From an uncultured Alphaproteobacteria bacterium (lineage in GTDB: Bacteria > Pseudomonadota > Alphaproteobacteria > Caulobacterales > Caulobacteraceae): a DNA stretch of 64,000 nt. The notes below the pieces were generated by a model. The model did not search any database. It was not told the origin of the DNA and saw nothing but the letters and a program-made list of their open reading frames with translations. Positions 28,615 through 37,063 of the stretch are shown here, one piece after another (the stretch's first letter is position 1; each line of letters begins with the position of its first letter). The position numbers and the translations under genes are program-made. The stretch spans positions 124,001 to 188,000 of the forward strand of contig CAIJOB010000002.1 of NCBI GenBank assembly GCA_903822175.1, read 5' to 3'.

Positions 28615-29148
28615 TCAGGGCCGCTTCGCCAGCAGGATCGGCAGCTTGGCATCGGCGTTGGCGGAAATCTGCAGGACGTAGCGGCCCGGCTCCAACGGGA
28701 AGTCGACCATCTTGCGCAGCGTCGAGCAGGCCGGGCCCGGGCTGTGGGCGGTCGAGGTCAGCGGCTTGCCGTCCTTCAGCACATCGATCCAGGCGCCGGA
28801 GCCCAGCCCGATGACATAGGTCCCGGCCTTGTCGATCTTGAGTTCGAACATGCCGCCATGGCTCACAGAGCCGCCCGGCCGCTCCGGCTGGGTTACGAAC
28901 TTGACCGTCGAGGTCTGCGGCAGGTCGCCGGCGATGGCCTTTCCAGGCGTGATCGCCGCCTTGCCGAGGTCCGCGGGCCTGGCGGCGGCGGCGAGCGGGG
29001 TCTGCGCGGTCCAGCCGGCGAGGTCGGCGGGCAGGTTCTGGTCCATCGTCGCGCAACTGGCCTTGGCGGCGGGCATCTCCTGCGCTGCGCTGACCAGGGG
29101 CAAGGCGGCTAGCGTCACGGCCGCCATCATCATCGTCGCAAGGCGCAA
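28615..29148 (-). CDS. Secreted protein of unknown function, partner of diheme peroxidase
   Basis: A 177-residue protein with a clear signal peptide (MRLATMMMAAVTLAALPLVSAAQ). The mature part begins with a short segment containing CATMDQNLPADLAGW, followed by a beta-rich region (GGMFELKIDKAGTYVIGLGSGAWIDVLKDGKPL) and ends LEPGRYVLQISANADAKLPILLAK, which looks like a small jelly-roll or pre-peptidase-like beta sandwich. Two cysteines (about 32 and 142) may form a disulfide. I do not recognise the family. It lies 4 bases upstream of the peroxidase and is surely co-transcribed. Confidence 0.75.
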   Translation of the reverse strand: MRLATMMMAAVTLAALPLVSAAQEMPAAKASCATMDQNLPADLAGWTAQTPLAAAARPADLGKAAITPGKAIAGDLPQTSTVKFVTQPERPGGSVSHGGMFELKIDKAGTYVIGLGSGAWIDVLKDGKPLTSTAHSPGPACSTLRKMVDFPLEPGRYVLQISANADAKLPILLAKRP

Positions 29149-29225
29149 GGCTCGTCTCCGTCCGGACCGTTATGAACCGTCCGGTTATATCGCCTTCCCC
29201 GCCCGCGACGCCAGCGGACGCACGC

Positions 29226-30794
29226 TCAAGTCGCGGTGCGCAGGGCCTGGGCGACCTGGGCGTCGGAGCGGCGGAGCAGCAGCACGCCGACCAGCGCCAG
29301 CCCCGCCGGGACCAGCGCCCAGCCGAACGCGCCGAAGGCGACCAGCGCGGTGGCGGCGGCGATGACCAGGCCCAGGAAGAATTCCGCGAGTGTCACGAAC
29401 CACGAGGCCTGACGCGCGCGCCGGAACTCGGCCCGCTTGCCCGGCCGCTGCCACCAGATGTTCAGGGCCGCGGTCATCGCCATCGAGGCCGCGCAGCCGG
29501 CAGTGGCCGCGATCCCGGCCAGCGGCGCCATCACCGTCAGCGCGATCAGCACCGGCGCCAGTAGCGCCGCCACCGGGGCTATCGCGGCGATGATCTTCGC
29601 CTGGCGCAGGGTCTTCACCGGGGTCGGCGCGCAGCTCAAAAGGTCCGGCGCGTCCTCCGCGGACACGGTGATCCAGGCGAGGCTTCCGACGATCTGCCCG
29701 GCGATCAGGCTGAGCGCACCCGCGCCGCCCGGCAGGGCCAGGGTCTGGCCGGTTCCGGCGTTGCGCAGCAGGATAAAGCCCAGCGGCAGGATGTAGAGCA
29801 CGCGCAGCAACACCTGCGAGATCAGCGCCGGGTCGCGCAGGATCAGCCGCAGTTCCTTGATCAGGGTGGCGCGGAAGGCCCCGGCGGCAAACGCCATCCG
29901 GCCCGGCGCCTTGGCCTTGCGCCCGGCGTTGCCGACGCCGGCTGCGGCGGCCGAATCCTCGGCAAAGCGCGCGCCCAACACCTGGTTGGCCAACAGGAAG
30001 ACGCCCGCGCCGAACGCCACCACCGCCAGCAAAGGCAAGGGCTCGCCCAGCATGGCGCGCAGCGGCCAGTCGAAGCCCGGCGGCGGCTTGAATCCCGACC
30101 GGGTCGCCACCTGCACGATGCTGGCCCAGAAGCTGGCGCTCTGGTGACGGCCCAGGATGTTGTAGGCCTGACCGCCCAGGAACGCGGCCGCGCCAGTGAC
30201 GGCGGCCAGCACTTGGCCGAGCGTCCGCGTGCGCCTGGGCCCGATCAGCCGGAACAGCGCGCCGGCCAGCAGCAGGCCTGCGCCGGTGGCGGCGAGCGCG
30301 ATGGCGAACAGCACCGGCTCCAGCGCCAGCCACCCTGGATGACCCATGAAGGCGCTCGGCAGGATGATCGGCGTGGTCAGGATGCCGAACAGGAAATAGA
30401 CATTCGCCGCCACCGCCAGGAAGCGCACGGTCAGCACGCGGCGCGGCTGCATCGGTGAGGAGAACAGCAGGTCCAGGTCGGCCCGCTCGTAGAGGGCGTC
30501 CACCGCCGCGCTCAGCGTCTGCGACAGCATGAGCGTGAACAGGCCCACGGCCACCACCGCGGCGATCGCCGCCGACAGCGGCAGGATCGGGATCTGCACG
30601 TGGCGGAGGGCGAGCCCGAGCGGCAGGCCGGCGGCGACCAGCAGGATCACCGGCAGGATCGCCGTCAGCCAGATCGTGCGGAACCGCCCGCCTGCGCGCC
30701 CAGGCCCTCGCCCGCGCCGCCCCACCAGCCCGCGCCAGGTCAGGCGCAGCTCATGGCGAAGCAGCCATAGCGTCGATCCGGCCGGTGCGATCAC
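29226..30794 (-). CDS. ABC-type exporter permease (ABC-2-like)
   Basis: A 522-residue integral membrane protein with roughly twelve hydrophobic segments in two halves (first about 35-280, second about 320-520). The start follows the ATP-binding gene with a 4-base overlap, and the pair lacks any periplasmic binding protein, so an export or heterodimeric ABC-2 role is likely. The cytoplasmic N-terminus is short and basic (LRHELRLTWRGLVGRRGRGPGR). Substrate unknown; no antibiotic or polysaccharide genes are beside it. Confidence 0.8.
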   Translation of the reverse strand: MIAPAGSTLWLLRHELRLTWRGLVGRRGRGPGRAGGRFRTIWLTAILPVILLVAAGLPLGLALRHVQIPILPLSAAIAAVVAVGLFTLMLSQTLSAAVDALYERADLDLLFSSPMQPRRVLTVRFLAVAANVYFLFGILTTPIILPSAFMGHPGWLALEPVLFAIALAATGAGLLLAGALFRLIGPRRTRTLGQVLAAVTGAAAFLGGQAYNILGRHQSASFWASIVQVATRSGFKPPPGFDWPLRAMLGEPLPLLAVVAFGAGVFLLANQVLGARFAEDSAAAAGVGNAGRKAKAPGRMAFAAGAFRATLIKELRLILRDPALISQVLLRVLYILPLGFILLRNAGTGQTLALPGGAGALSLIAGQIVGSLAWITVSAEDAPDLLSCAPTPVKTLRQAKIIAAIAPVAALLAPVLIALTVMAPLAGIAATAGCAASMAMTAALNIWWQRPGKRAEFRRARQASWFVTLAEFFLGLVIAAATALVAFGAFGWALVPAGLALVGVLLLRRSDAQVAQALRTAT

Positions 30795-31540
30795 GCGTGA
30801 AGGCCTTCGTCCGCGCCGGTCAGCTCTAGGAACAGGTCCTCCAGCGTCGCCTGGCCCTCGCCGGTCCGCGCGCGGAGTTCGTCCAGCGTGCCATCGGCCA
30901 CCAGCCGGCCGTTCTGGATGATGCCGATCCGGTCGGCCATCCGCTCGGCGACCTCCAGGATGTGGGTGGTCAGGATCACCGTCGCCCCGCTCTTCACCCG
31001 CTGCTGCAGCAGGTCCTTCACCTGGCGCGCGACCGCGGCGTCGAGGCCGGTCAGCGGCTCGTCGAGGATCAAGAGCTGCGGGTCATGGATCAAGGCGCCG
31101 GCCAGCGCCGTCTTCTGCTTCATGCCGCGCGAGAAGCCCTCGCACCGCTCCGAGCGGTTCTCCCAAAGGCCGAGCCATTTCAGCAGCTCCTCGGCCTTGG
31201 GCATGGCCACCGCCGGCTCGACACCCCACAGGCCGGCCACGAATTCGAGGTATTCCACGGGCGTCAGCCGGTCGTAGAGCATGGGCTCGTCCGGCGCCCA
31301 GGCGATGATCTGTTTGGCCGCCGCCGGCTCGGCCAGGACGTCACGGCCGAAGACCTCGATCGACCCGCCATTGGGCTTCAGCAGGCCGGCGACCATTCTG
31401 AGCGTCGTGGTCTTGCCGGCGCCGTTGGGACCCAAGAGGGCGTAGAGCTCGCCGGCCCGCACGGTCAGCGACAGGTCGTCCACCGCCACCTTGCCGCCGA
31501 AGGTCTTGGACAGGCCGCGGATACTCAAAGCGTCGGTCAT
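30791..31540 (-). CDS. ABC transporter ATP-binding protein
   Basis: A 249-residue nucleotide-binding protein with Walker A GPNGAGKTTTLRM (about residues 39-51), the Q-loop region, a degenerate signature FSRGMKQK in place of LSGGQ, Walker B LLILDEPLTGLD and the H-loop TTH. The FSxGMxQK signature is usual for ABC-2 export ATPases of the NatA/CcmA type. It powers the permease encoded by the overlapping downstream gene. Confidence 0.92.
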   Translation of the reverse strand: MTDALSIRGLSKTFGGKVAVDDLSLTVRAGELYALLGPNGAGKTTTLRMVAGLLKPNGGSIEVFGRDVLAEPAAAKQIIAWAPDEPMLYDRLTPVEYLEFVAGLWGVEPAVAMPKAEELLKWLGLWENRSERCEGFSRGMKQKTALAGALIHDPQLLILDEPLTGLDAAVARQVKDLLQQRVKSGATVILTTHILEVAERMADRIGIIQNGRLVADGTLDELRARTGEGQATLEDLFLELTGADEGLHA

Positions 31541-31626
31541 GGAAGCTCCCCGAGCGGACGGGGACTATGTCCGAACCGCCCCTCGCGGAATAGTCGCCGC
31601 GCGGGGCGAAAACGGATGCGGCTGCA

Positions 31627-32508
31627 TCAACCGAGGGCTGCGGCGACAACGCCCAGCGCGGCCATCACCCCGCCGGCTAGCTGGCGCGGGTTGAGCGTCT
31701 CTTTGAACAGCCGACGCCCGACTCCAGCCGCGATCGGCGCCTCGATGACGCCCACCGCGCGCACAGGCCCGGCCGCGTGCAGCGCCAGGGCCGCGAACCA
31801 GCAGGCAGAGGCTGCCGCTCCGAAGAAGCCCGCGCCCAGCGACGGCTTCCAGGACTGGGCCACCGCTTTCAGCGAGCCCGGCCGCCAGATCGCCAACGCG
31901 GTCAGCAGCACTGTCGACTGGATCGCCTGGGCGACGCAGACCGAGGCTGTCCCCGCAAAGATCGGATGGTGCGGCTCCAGGCCAAGACCCGCCCGCCGAT
32001 AGGCGTTGAGCGCCACCGCGAACGCCGCGCCGGAGAGGAGGCCCAGCAGCGAGCCTAAGCCTGCGCCCGCGAGCTGGTCACGCCTGGGCCACGACAGGAT
32101 CGCCAGGCCCAGCGTGGTGACCGCAATCCCAGCCCAGCCTTGCGCGCTGAGACGATCCCCCAGCGCCAGCCAGCCGAACAGCGCCGACAACGGCAGGGAA
32201 GACTGCTGCATCACGGTCGCGACCGCGAAGCCCGCTCGGCGCATGGCCACCAGCAGGGCCGCGGTCGCGCCCATCTGTGCGATGGCCCCGATAAACACCG
32301 CCTCGCCATAGGCGACCGACAGGTGCGGGGCCGCGCCCGGCGTCAGCATCGCCACCACGCCGAAGATCGCCAGCGAGAACGGCAGGCCGAACAGGAACCG
32401 GACCAGCGTCGCGCCCCACGGCCCGGCGTCGCCCACCAGCCCGCGCTGCAGCGCATTGCGCGCCACCTGCAGCGGCGCGGCCGCCGCGGTTAGGACGATC
32501 CAGAGCAT
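31627..32508 (-). CDS. EamA/DMT family transporter
   Basis: A 293-residue protein with ten predicted helices in two EamA repeats: helices from about residue 2 to 130 (FGLPFSLAIFGVVAML, VFIGAIAQMGATAALLVAMRR, SSLPLSALFGWLALGDRLS) and a second set from about 150 to 290, including ASVCVAQAIQSTVLL and AIGVIEAPIAAGVGRRLFKETL. The conserved LFGWLALGDRLSAQGWAGIAVTTLGL pattern is typical of drug/metabolite exporters. It is downstream of leuA on the same strand but separated by a 143-bp inverted-repeat element. Confidence 0.83.
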   Translation of the reverse strand: MLWIVLTAAAAPLQVARNALQRGLVGDAGPWGATLVRFLFGLPFSLAIFGVVAMLTPGAAPHLSVAYGEAVFIGAIAQMGATAALLVAMRRAGFAVATVMQQSSLPLSALFGWLALGDRLSAQGWAGIAVTTLGLAILSWPRRDQLAGAGLGSLLGLLSGAAFAVALNAYRRAGLGLEPHHPIFAGTASVCVAQAIQSTVLLTALAIWRPGSLKAVAQSWKPSLGAGFFGAAASACWFAALALHAAGPVRAVGVIEAPIAAGVGRRLFKETLNPRQLAGGVMAALGVVAAALG

Positions 32509-32520
32509 TCGACCTCATTT

Positions 32521-32663
32521 CCCTCCCCCTTGTGGGGAGGGTGGATCGCGCCGCCAGGCGCGAGACGGGTGGGGCATTGCGGGCCGGCGTGCTGAGTCAG
32601 CGTCTGGACGCGACTGCCCCACCCGTCTCGCTTCGCTCGACACCCTCCCCACACGGGGGAGGG
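32521..32663. repeat. 143-bp long imperfect inverted-repeat element between leuA and the EamA gene
   Basis: The left end, 32521-32543, is the reverse complement of the right end, 32641-32663, with one mismatch in 23. Inside these, CGAGACGGGTGGGGCA (32561-32576) is the exact reverse complement of 32615-32630. Each outer arm can also fold on itself (CCCTCCCC with GGGGAGGG). The middle 38 bases are unpaired. It fills nearly the whole gap between leuA and the EamA gene. It looks like a palindromic dispersed intergenic repeat, possibly acting as a terminator or insulator; copy number cannot be judged from one window. Confidence 0.75.
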
Positions 32664-32672
32664 AAAGGGAAC

Positions 32673-34253
32673 TCAGAACCCGGACGCGATCGCGCCGGGG
32701 TCGGTCTTTTCCTTGCGCGCGGTGAGGTTGTTGAGCGCGTTGATGTAGGCCTTGGCCGAGGCCGTCAGCGTATCGGTGTCGGCGGCCTGGCCAGTGGCGA
32801 TCCGCCCGTCCTCTTCCAGCCGCACCGAGACCTGCGCCTGGGCGTCGGTGCCCTCGGTCACCGCGTGCACCTGGAAGAGCCGCAGCACCGCCTCGTGCGG
32901 CGCGACCTTGTGGATCGCGTTGAACACCGCGTCGACCGGCCCGTCACCCGTGGCGTTGGCGCTCTTCTCCTCGCCATCGATAGTCACCGTCAGGAAGGCT
33001 TCCTGCGGCCCCTCTGTGCCGGCGATGACCCGCAGGTTCTTCACCTGGATGCGGTCAGCGCCCGACGCCAGGGCGTCGTCCACCAGGGCGACGATGTCGT
33101 CGTCGAACACGTGCTTCTTCTTGTCGGCCAGGTCCTTGAAGCGCTGGAAGGCCTCGTTGAGCGCGTTCTGGCCCAGCTCGTAGCCGAGCGTCCGCAGCTT
33201 TTCGCGGAAGCCCGCGCGGCCGGCGTGCTTGCCCATCACCAGGTTGGAGGCGCCCTGCCCGACCGTCTCGGGGCTCATGATCTCGTAGGTGCCGCGATCC
33301 TTCAGCATCCCGTCCTGGTGGATGCCGCTCTCGTGGGCGAAGGCGTTCTTGCCGACGATCGCCTTGTTGAACTGCACCGGGAAGCCGGTGATCGCCGAGA
33401 CGTAGCGGCTGGCGCGGGTGATGTGCTGGGTCTCGACGGAGGTGTGGAAGGGCAGCGCGTCGCCCCGCACCTTCAGCGCCATAACGATCTCTTCCAGCGC
33501 TGCGTTGCCGGCCCGCTCGCCGATGCCGTTGATCGCGACTTCCACCTGCCGCGCGCCGCCCTGGACGCCGGCCAGCGAGTTGGCGACCGCCAGGCCCAGG
33601 TCGTTGTGGCAGTGGGTCGACAGGATGATCTTATCGGCCCCGGGCACGTTCTCCAGGATGTCGCGGAACATGTCGGCGTATTCGCTGGGGTAGCTGTACC
33701 CCACCGTGTCCGGCAGGTTGATCGTGCCGGCGCCAGCCCGGATCGCGGTCTCGACGCAGCGGCGCAGGAAGTCCTGCTCGGTGCGGGTGGCGTCCTGGGC
33801 CGACCATTCCACGTCACCGCACAGATTGCGCGCGTGCTCCACCGACTTGGTGATCATCTCCAGGATGTCCTCTTGCGAGGCATGCAGGATGTGGTCGCGG
33901 TGGCTGGGGCTGGTCGACAGGAAGGTGTGGATCCGGCCGCGCTTGGCCTTTTTGATCGCCTCGGCGCAGCGGTCGATATCGGCCATGCCGGCGCGGGCCA
34001 GGCCGCAGACCGTGCTTTCGGTGACCAGCTCGGCGATCTGGCGGACGGCTTCGAAGTCGCCGTTGGAGGCGATCGGGAAGCCCGCCTCGATCACATCGAC
34101 GCGCATTTCCTCGAGGATCTTGGAAAGCTCGATCTTCTCTTCCAGCGACATAGACGCGCCAGGCGACTGCTCGCCGTCGCGCATGGTGGTGTCAAAGACG
34201 ATGACCCGATCACGCTCGGCGCGCGGGGCGGATTCGTTTGCGGGGGTGGTCAT
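32673..34253 (-). CDS. leuA: 2-isopropylmalate synthase
   Basis: First committed enzyme of leucine synthesis, condensing acetyl-CoA with 2-oxoisovalerate. The 526 residues contain the TIM-barrel start [16 protein letters not shown] (about 21-36), the metal-binding [11 protein letters not shown], and [10 protein letters not shown] in the linker; the C-terminal third is the allosteric leucine-binding domain ([25 protein letters not shown]). This is the full-length feedback-regulated form. It is preceded by a probable leader peptide and attenuator (34254-34406). Confidence 0.96.
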   Translation of the reverse strand: MTTPANESAPRAERDRVIVFDTTMRDGEQSPGASMSLEEKIELSKILEEMRVDVIEAGFPIASNGDFEAVRQIAELVTESTVCGLARAGMADIDRCAEAIKKAKRGRIHTFLSTSPSHRDHILHASQEDILEMITKSVEHARNLCGDVEWSAQDATRTEQDFLRRCVETAIRAGAGTINLPDTVGYSYPSEYADMFRDILENVPGADKIILSTHCHNDLGLAVANSLAGVQGGARQVEVAINGIGERAGNAALEEIVMALKVRGDALPFHTSVETQHITRASRYVSAITGFPVQFNKAIVGKNAFAHESGIHQDGMLKDRGTYEIMSPETVGQGASNLVMGKHAGRAGFREKLRTLGYELGQNALNEAFQRFKDLADKKKHVFDDDIVALVDDALASGADRIQVKNLRVIAGTEGPQEAFLTVTIDGEEKSANATGDGPVDAVFNAIHKVAPHEAVLRLFQVHAVTEGTDAQAQVSVRLEEDGRIATGQAADTDTLTASAKAYINALNNLTARKEKTDPGAIASGF

Positions 34254-34265
34254 GGCTTGAAGTCT

Positions 34266-34328
34266 CTTCGCGGAGGTTTCGTTGGGGTCAGGCGGCTTTG
34301 GAAAACCCCTGAACGCCCGGCCGCGAAG
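34266..34328 (-). promoter_or_regulatory. Probable leuA attenuator hairpins
   Basis: In the leader transcript, CTTCGCGG (34328-34321) pairs perfectly with CCGCGAAG (34273-34266). The second arm abuts the leuA ribosome-binding region (GAAGAGAC before the ATG at 34253). Between the arms, alternative short stems form (TCAGG with CCTGA at 34312-34308 and 34292-34288; GGGG with CCCC). A third stem, GGGGC with GCCCC, sits within the leader peptide's leucine codons at 34350-34367. Mutually exclusive pairings next to leucine codons fit ribosome-stalling control; no T-tract is present, so translation control is as likely as termination. Confidence 0.5.
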
Positions 34329-34337
34329 ATGCGCAGC

Positions 34338-34406
34338 CTAAAGAGGCGCCCAGGGGCGGCTAAGCCCCAGCGAAAGAAGAAGCAGGCTGGCGGTGCGCGT
34401 GCGCAT
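34338..34406 (-). CDS. Probable leucine leader peptide of leuA
   Basis: A 22-residue frame, from the ATG at 34406, reads MRTRTASLLLLSLGLSRPWAPL then TAG. Seven of 22 residues are leucine, with four consecutive Leu codons (CTG CTT CTT CTT) and two more close by. CTT is an uncommon leucine codon in this GC-rich DNA. It ends 84 bases before leuA and is followed by hairpins. This is the classic layout of a transcription-attenuation leader for a leucine gene; the weak ribosome-binding site (no clear AGGAG) is the main doubt. Confidence 0.6.
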   Translation of the reverse strand: MRTRTASLLLLSLGLSRPWAPL

Positions 34407-34464
34407 GACGCAGCGTCTACCGAAAGGGCCTCCAAGGCGCAACCATCTTGCGTCGAATGGCCGC

Positions 34465-35085
34465 CTAGGCCCCCTGAAGAGCAAGAACCTTGCGCACGGC
34501 AGGCCGGGCCGCCACGCGCTGGCTGTGTTCATAAAGGCGGGTGAACTGGCTGGTGTCGACGCCGTCGCCTGGAAGCCAGCCGAAGAGCGTGAAGAGATAG
34601 GCGTCGCAGACCGAGAACGCCTCGCCCAGCACCCAGGGGCCTTTGAACATCTCGTCCTCGATCAGCCGGAAGCAGGCGATTTCGTTCTTCGGCACAGCCG
34701 CGGTCATCGCCGCCTGAGCCACCACGTCGTCTGTCCAACGGTAGCCGCGATGCTTGTGGGCGTGGGCCACATGCACCGTCGAGCAGAGGTACGAATTGAA
34801 CGCGTGCGCCTGGGCGCGTTCCCAGGCGTCGACCGGCAGCAGCCCGGCCGCGGGGTACGTCTCGGGAATGTAGGACAGTATGGCCGGCGTTTCGGTCAGC
34901 ACGCCCAGGTCGGTAACCAGGGCCGGCACCCGGCCCTTCGGATTGATTTTCGCATACTCTGGCGTCCGCTGATCTCCGGCTGCCGTGCTCATCACCGCGA
35001 GCTCGTAGGCCGCGCCCGCCTCCTCCAGCACAATCAACGAAGCGAGGGAGCAGGAGCCCCAGGCGTGGAACAGCTTGAGCGTCAT
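34465..35085 (-). CDS. Glutathione S-transferase family protein
   Basis: A 206-residue cytoplasmic protein with an N-terminal thioredoxin-like domain (MTLKLFHAWGSCSLASLIVLEEAG; the GSCS stretch is where the catalytic Ser/Cys lies) and the cis-proline KGRVPALVTDLGVLTETPAIL, followed by an all-helical C-terminal domain. Probably conjugates or isomerises electrophiles; substrate unknown. Its ATG overlaps the stop of the upstream VTT-domain gene (ATGA), so both are co-expressed. Confidence 0.88.
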   Translation of the reverse strand: MTLKLFHAWGSCSLASLIVLEEAGAAYELAVMSTAAGDQRTPEYAKINPKGRVPALVTDLGVLTETPAILSYIPETYPAAGLLPVDAWERAQAHAFNSYLCSTVHVAHAHKHRGYRWTDDVVAQAAMTAAVPKNEIACFRLIEDEMFKGPWVLGEAFSVCDAYLFTLFGWLPGDGVDTSQFTRLYEHSQRVAARPAVRKVLALQGA

Positions 35086-35789
35086 ACCGCCTCCTTTTCA
35101 CGTCGCTTCAGCCAGGCCCGCGCGATCAGGCCGATCAGCACCCAGGCCGCGGCGATCGCCGCCAGCCAGATGGCGTCCTTGCCCACCTCGCCCTTCATCA
35201 GCCGGACGATGGAATTGCCTGCGAAGGCGACCAGAACGATCTTGGGCACGATCCCCAGCGCGGTCCCCAGCGTGAACGCCGAAACCCGCATCGGCGTGAC
35301 GCCTGCCGCCATATTGACCACGATGAACGGAGCCGACGGCACCAGCCGCACGATAAAGCTGGCGAAGAAGCCGTTGCGGCCCACCAGGTCCATGAACCGC
35401 CGGACCCCCTCGCCCGAGAACCGCTCCAATGTCTTCGCGCCGGCCACGCGGCCCAGGTAGAAGCCGACCAGGGACGAAACCATGGTGCCGATCCAGCTGT
35501 AAGCGAAGCCGGCCTCCGGACCGAAGGCCACCACCGCCGCGGCGATCAGCATGATCTGCGGCACGCCGGCGAAGGCCAGGACTGCGAAGGCCGCCACCGC
35601 GGCGGGCAGCGACCAGGGCCCGGACGCGGCGTGCAGCCACGCCTGCACGGTGACCGCCTCGTTCAACCCCAGCAGCGGGGCCCCCAGCACGAAGACCAGA
35701 CCCACGCCGCCGAACAGCAGGAACGAGATGAGCAGGGTGCGCCACGCCTGGGCGTCCATGTTCGATAGGACCTGGAAAAGGCGGCGCAT
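35082..35789 (-). CDS. TVP38/TMEM64 (VTT domain) membrane protein
   Basis: A 235-residue polytopic inner-membrane protein. The central VTT domain shows AFAGVPQIMLIAAAVVAFGPEAGFAYSWIGTMVSSLVGFYLGRVAG and NGFFASFIVRLVPSAPFIVVNMAAG, the two conserved half-helix motifs of the DedA/TVP38 group, which are linked to lipid scrambling or transport. The ATG at 35789 has CAGGAGG 5 bases upstream. The GST gene follows with a 4-base overlap. Confidence 0.87.
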   Translation of the reverse strand: MRRLFQVLSNMDAQAWRTLLISFLLFGGVGLVFVLGAPLLGLNEAVTVQAWLHAASGPWSLPAAVAAFAVLAFAGVPQIMLIAAAVVAFGPEAGFAYSWIGTMVSSLVGFYLGRVAGAKTLERFSGEGVRRFMDLVGRNGFFASFIVRLVPSAPFIVVNMAAGVTPMRVSAFTLGTALGIVPKIVLVAFAGNSIVRLMKGEVGKDAIWLAAIAAAWVLIGLIARAWLKRREKEAV

Positions 35790-35921
35790 CACGCCTCCTG
35801 AGGTCGCCGAGAACGCCCAAGGGGTCAAGCCGCGCCTTGGCGAAGATCGGATTCGGGGCCTAGGTTGCAATCGTTCAGCGAACCGGCTCCTGCCGGCGCG
35901 GCCCAAGGCGGGCCAGTACAG

Positions 35922-37043
35922 ATGTCGACCTTTGCCTTTGAGACCATCACCGCCGCTCAGGCGCTTTCCATCGGCGCGGCAGATTCGCTGACCATCGCGG
36001 CGACGACCGGGACCGCCGTGGGGGCCACGGTGCTTTATCAGGGCGATGGCACCATCGATCTCAACTTCGTCGGCGGCCAGACCCTGGTGTTTGGCGCCAG
36101 CCTCGCAACGCTCAGCCAGGCGGGGCTGCTAACCCTCGCCGACGGCAGCCTGCTCTACGTAGGCGACCCCAACAACAACACCTTCAACTCGCTGTTCTTC
36201 AGCGGCGCCAGCAACGGCGCCCCGACCGCGGCCTTCGGCGGAGCGGGCGACGACAGCCTTTCGGTAAACGGCCCCCACAACGTGCTGCAGGGCAACGCCG
36301 GCAACGACAGCCTGTCCGGCGCGGCGGGCGACGACACGATCTACGGCGGCCAGGACAACGATCTCATCGACGTCGGCGGCGGGGTGAACTTCGGCCAGGG
36401 CAACAAGGGCAACGACACCGTCACCGGCAGCGGGACCTCCGACACCCTGCTGGGCGGCCAGGGCAATGACAGCATCAGCGGCACGGGCTTCCTGGACGGC
36501 AATCTGGGAGACGACCGTGTCTCCGGCTCCGGCCAGCTGTTCGGCGAGGGCGGCAACGACACCCTGACCTCCATCGGCACGGGCAAGGACACGTTGAGCG
36601 GCGGCGACGGCAACGACAGCCTCGTGGCGGGCCTGGGCAAGGATTCGATCACCGGCGACGCGGGCGACGACACCATCAGCATCACCGGCGGCGGCCAGGT
36701 GATCGCCGGCGGCGCGGGCGCGGACAAGTTCATCTTCGGGGCCGGGCTGACCTCGACCGGCAACGTGCCGGGGATCATCGACTGGGACGGCACGCAGGAC
36801 ACGTTGAGCTTCCTCGGCTTCACACCCAATCCGTCGGACTTCACCGCCACAACGGCGGGGACCTACGCCGACGCCCTGGTCGATGCGCAGCGGCTGACGA
36901 TGCAGAACCATTTCAGCTTCGTGGGCGTCCAGGTGGGCGCGGACTTCATCATCTTCGCCGGTGGCGCCGGTGGTCCCAGCAGTGTGGTTGACCTGGTCGG
37001 CCGCACCCTGGCCGACTTCAATCCGACCCATAACCTGGTCTGA
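35922..37043 (+). CDS. RTX calcium-binding repeat protein A (tandem paralogue)
   Basis: A 373-residue protein. Residues 1-100 form a non-RTX cap starting MSTFAFETITAAQALSIGAADS. Residues about 106-285 hold GGxGxD-type repeats (GGAGDDS, GNAGNDS, GGQGNDS, GEGGNDT, GGDGNDS) alternating with short non-canonical turns such as GFLDGNLGDD. The C-terminus has IIDWDGTQDTLSFLGF, VQVGADFIIFA and ends VDLVGRTLADFNPTHNLV. There is no signal peptide, so type I secretion is likely. The next gene is a paralogue with the same N- and C-terminal motifs. Ribosome-binding site is weak. No enzyme domain is seen; a surface or biofilm structural role is possible. Confidence 0.82.
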   Translation: MSTFAFETITAAQALSIGAADSLTIAATTGTAVGATVLYQGDGTIDLNFVGGQTLVFGASLATLSQAGLLTLADGSLLYVGDPNNNTFNSLFFSGASNGAPTAAFGGAGDDSLSVNGPHNVLQGNAGNDSLSGAAGDDTIYGGQDNDLIDVGGGVNFGQGNKGNDTVTGSGTSDTLLGGQGNDSISGTGFLDGNLGDDRVSGSGQLFGEGGNDTLTSIGTGKDTLSGGDGNDSLVAGLGKDSITGDAGDDTISITGGGQVIAGGAGADKFIFGAGLTSTGNVPGIIDWDGTQDTLSFLGFTPNPSDFTATTAGTYADALVDAQRLTMQNHFSFVGVQVGADFIIFAGGAGGPSSVVDLVGRTLADFNPTHNLV

Positions 37044-37063
37044 ATCCTCTTTAGGGGCCGCGC

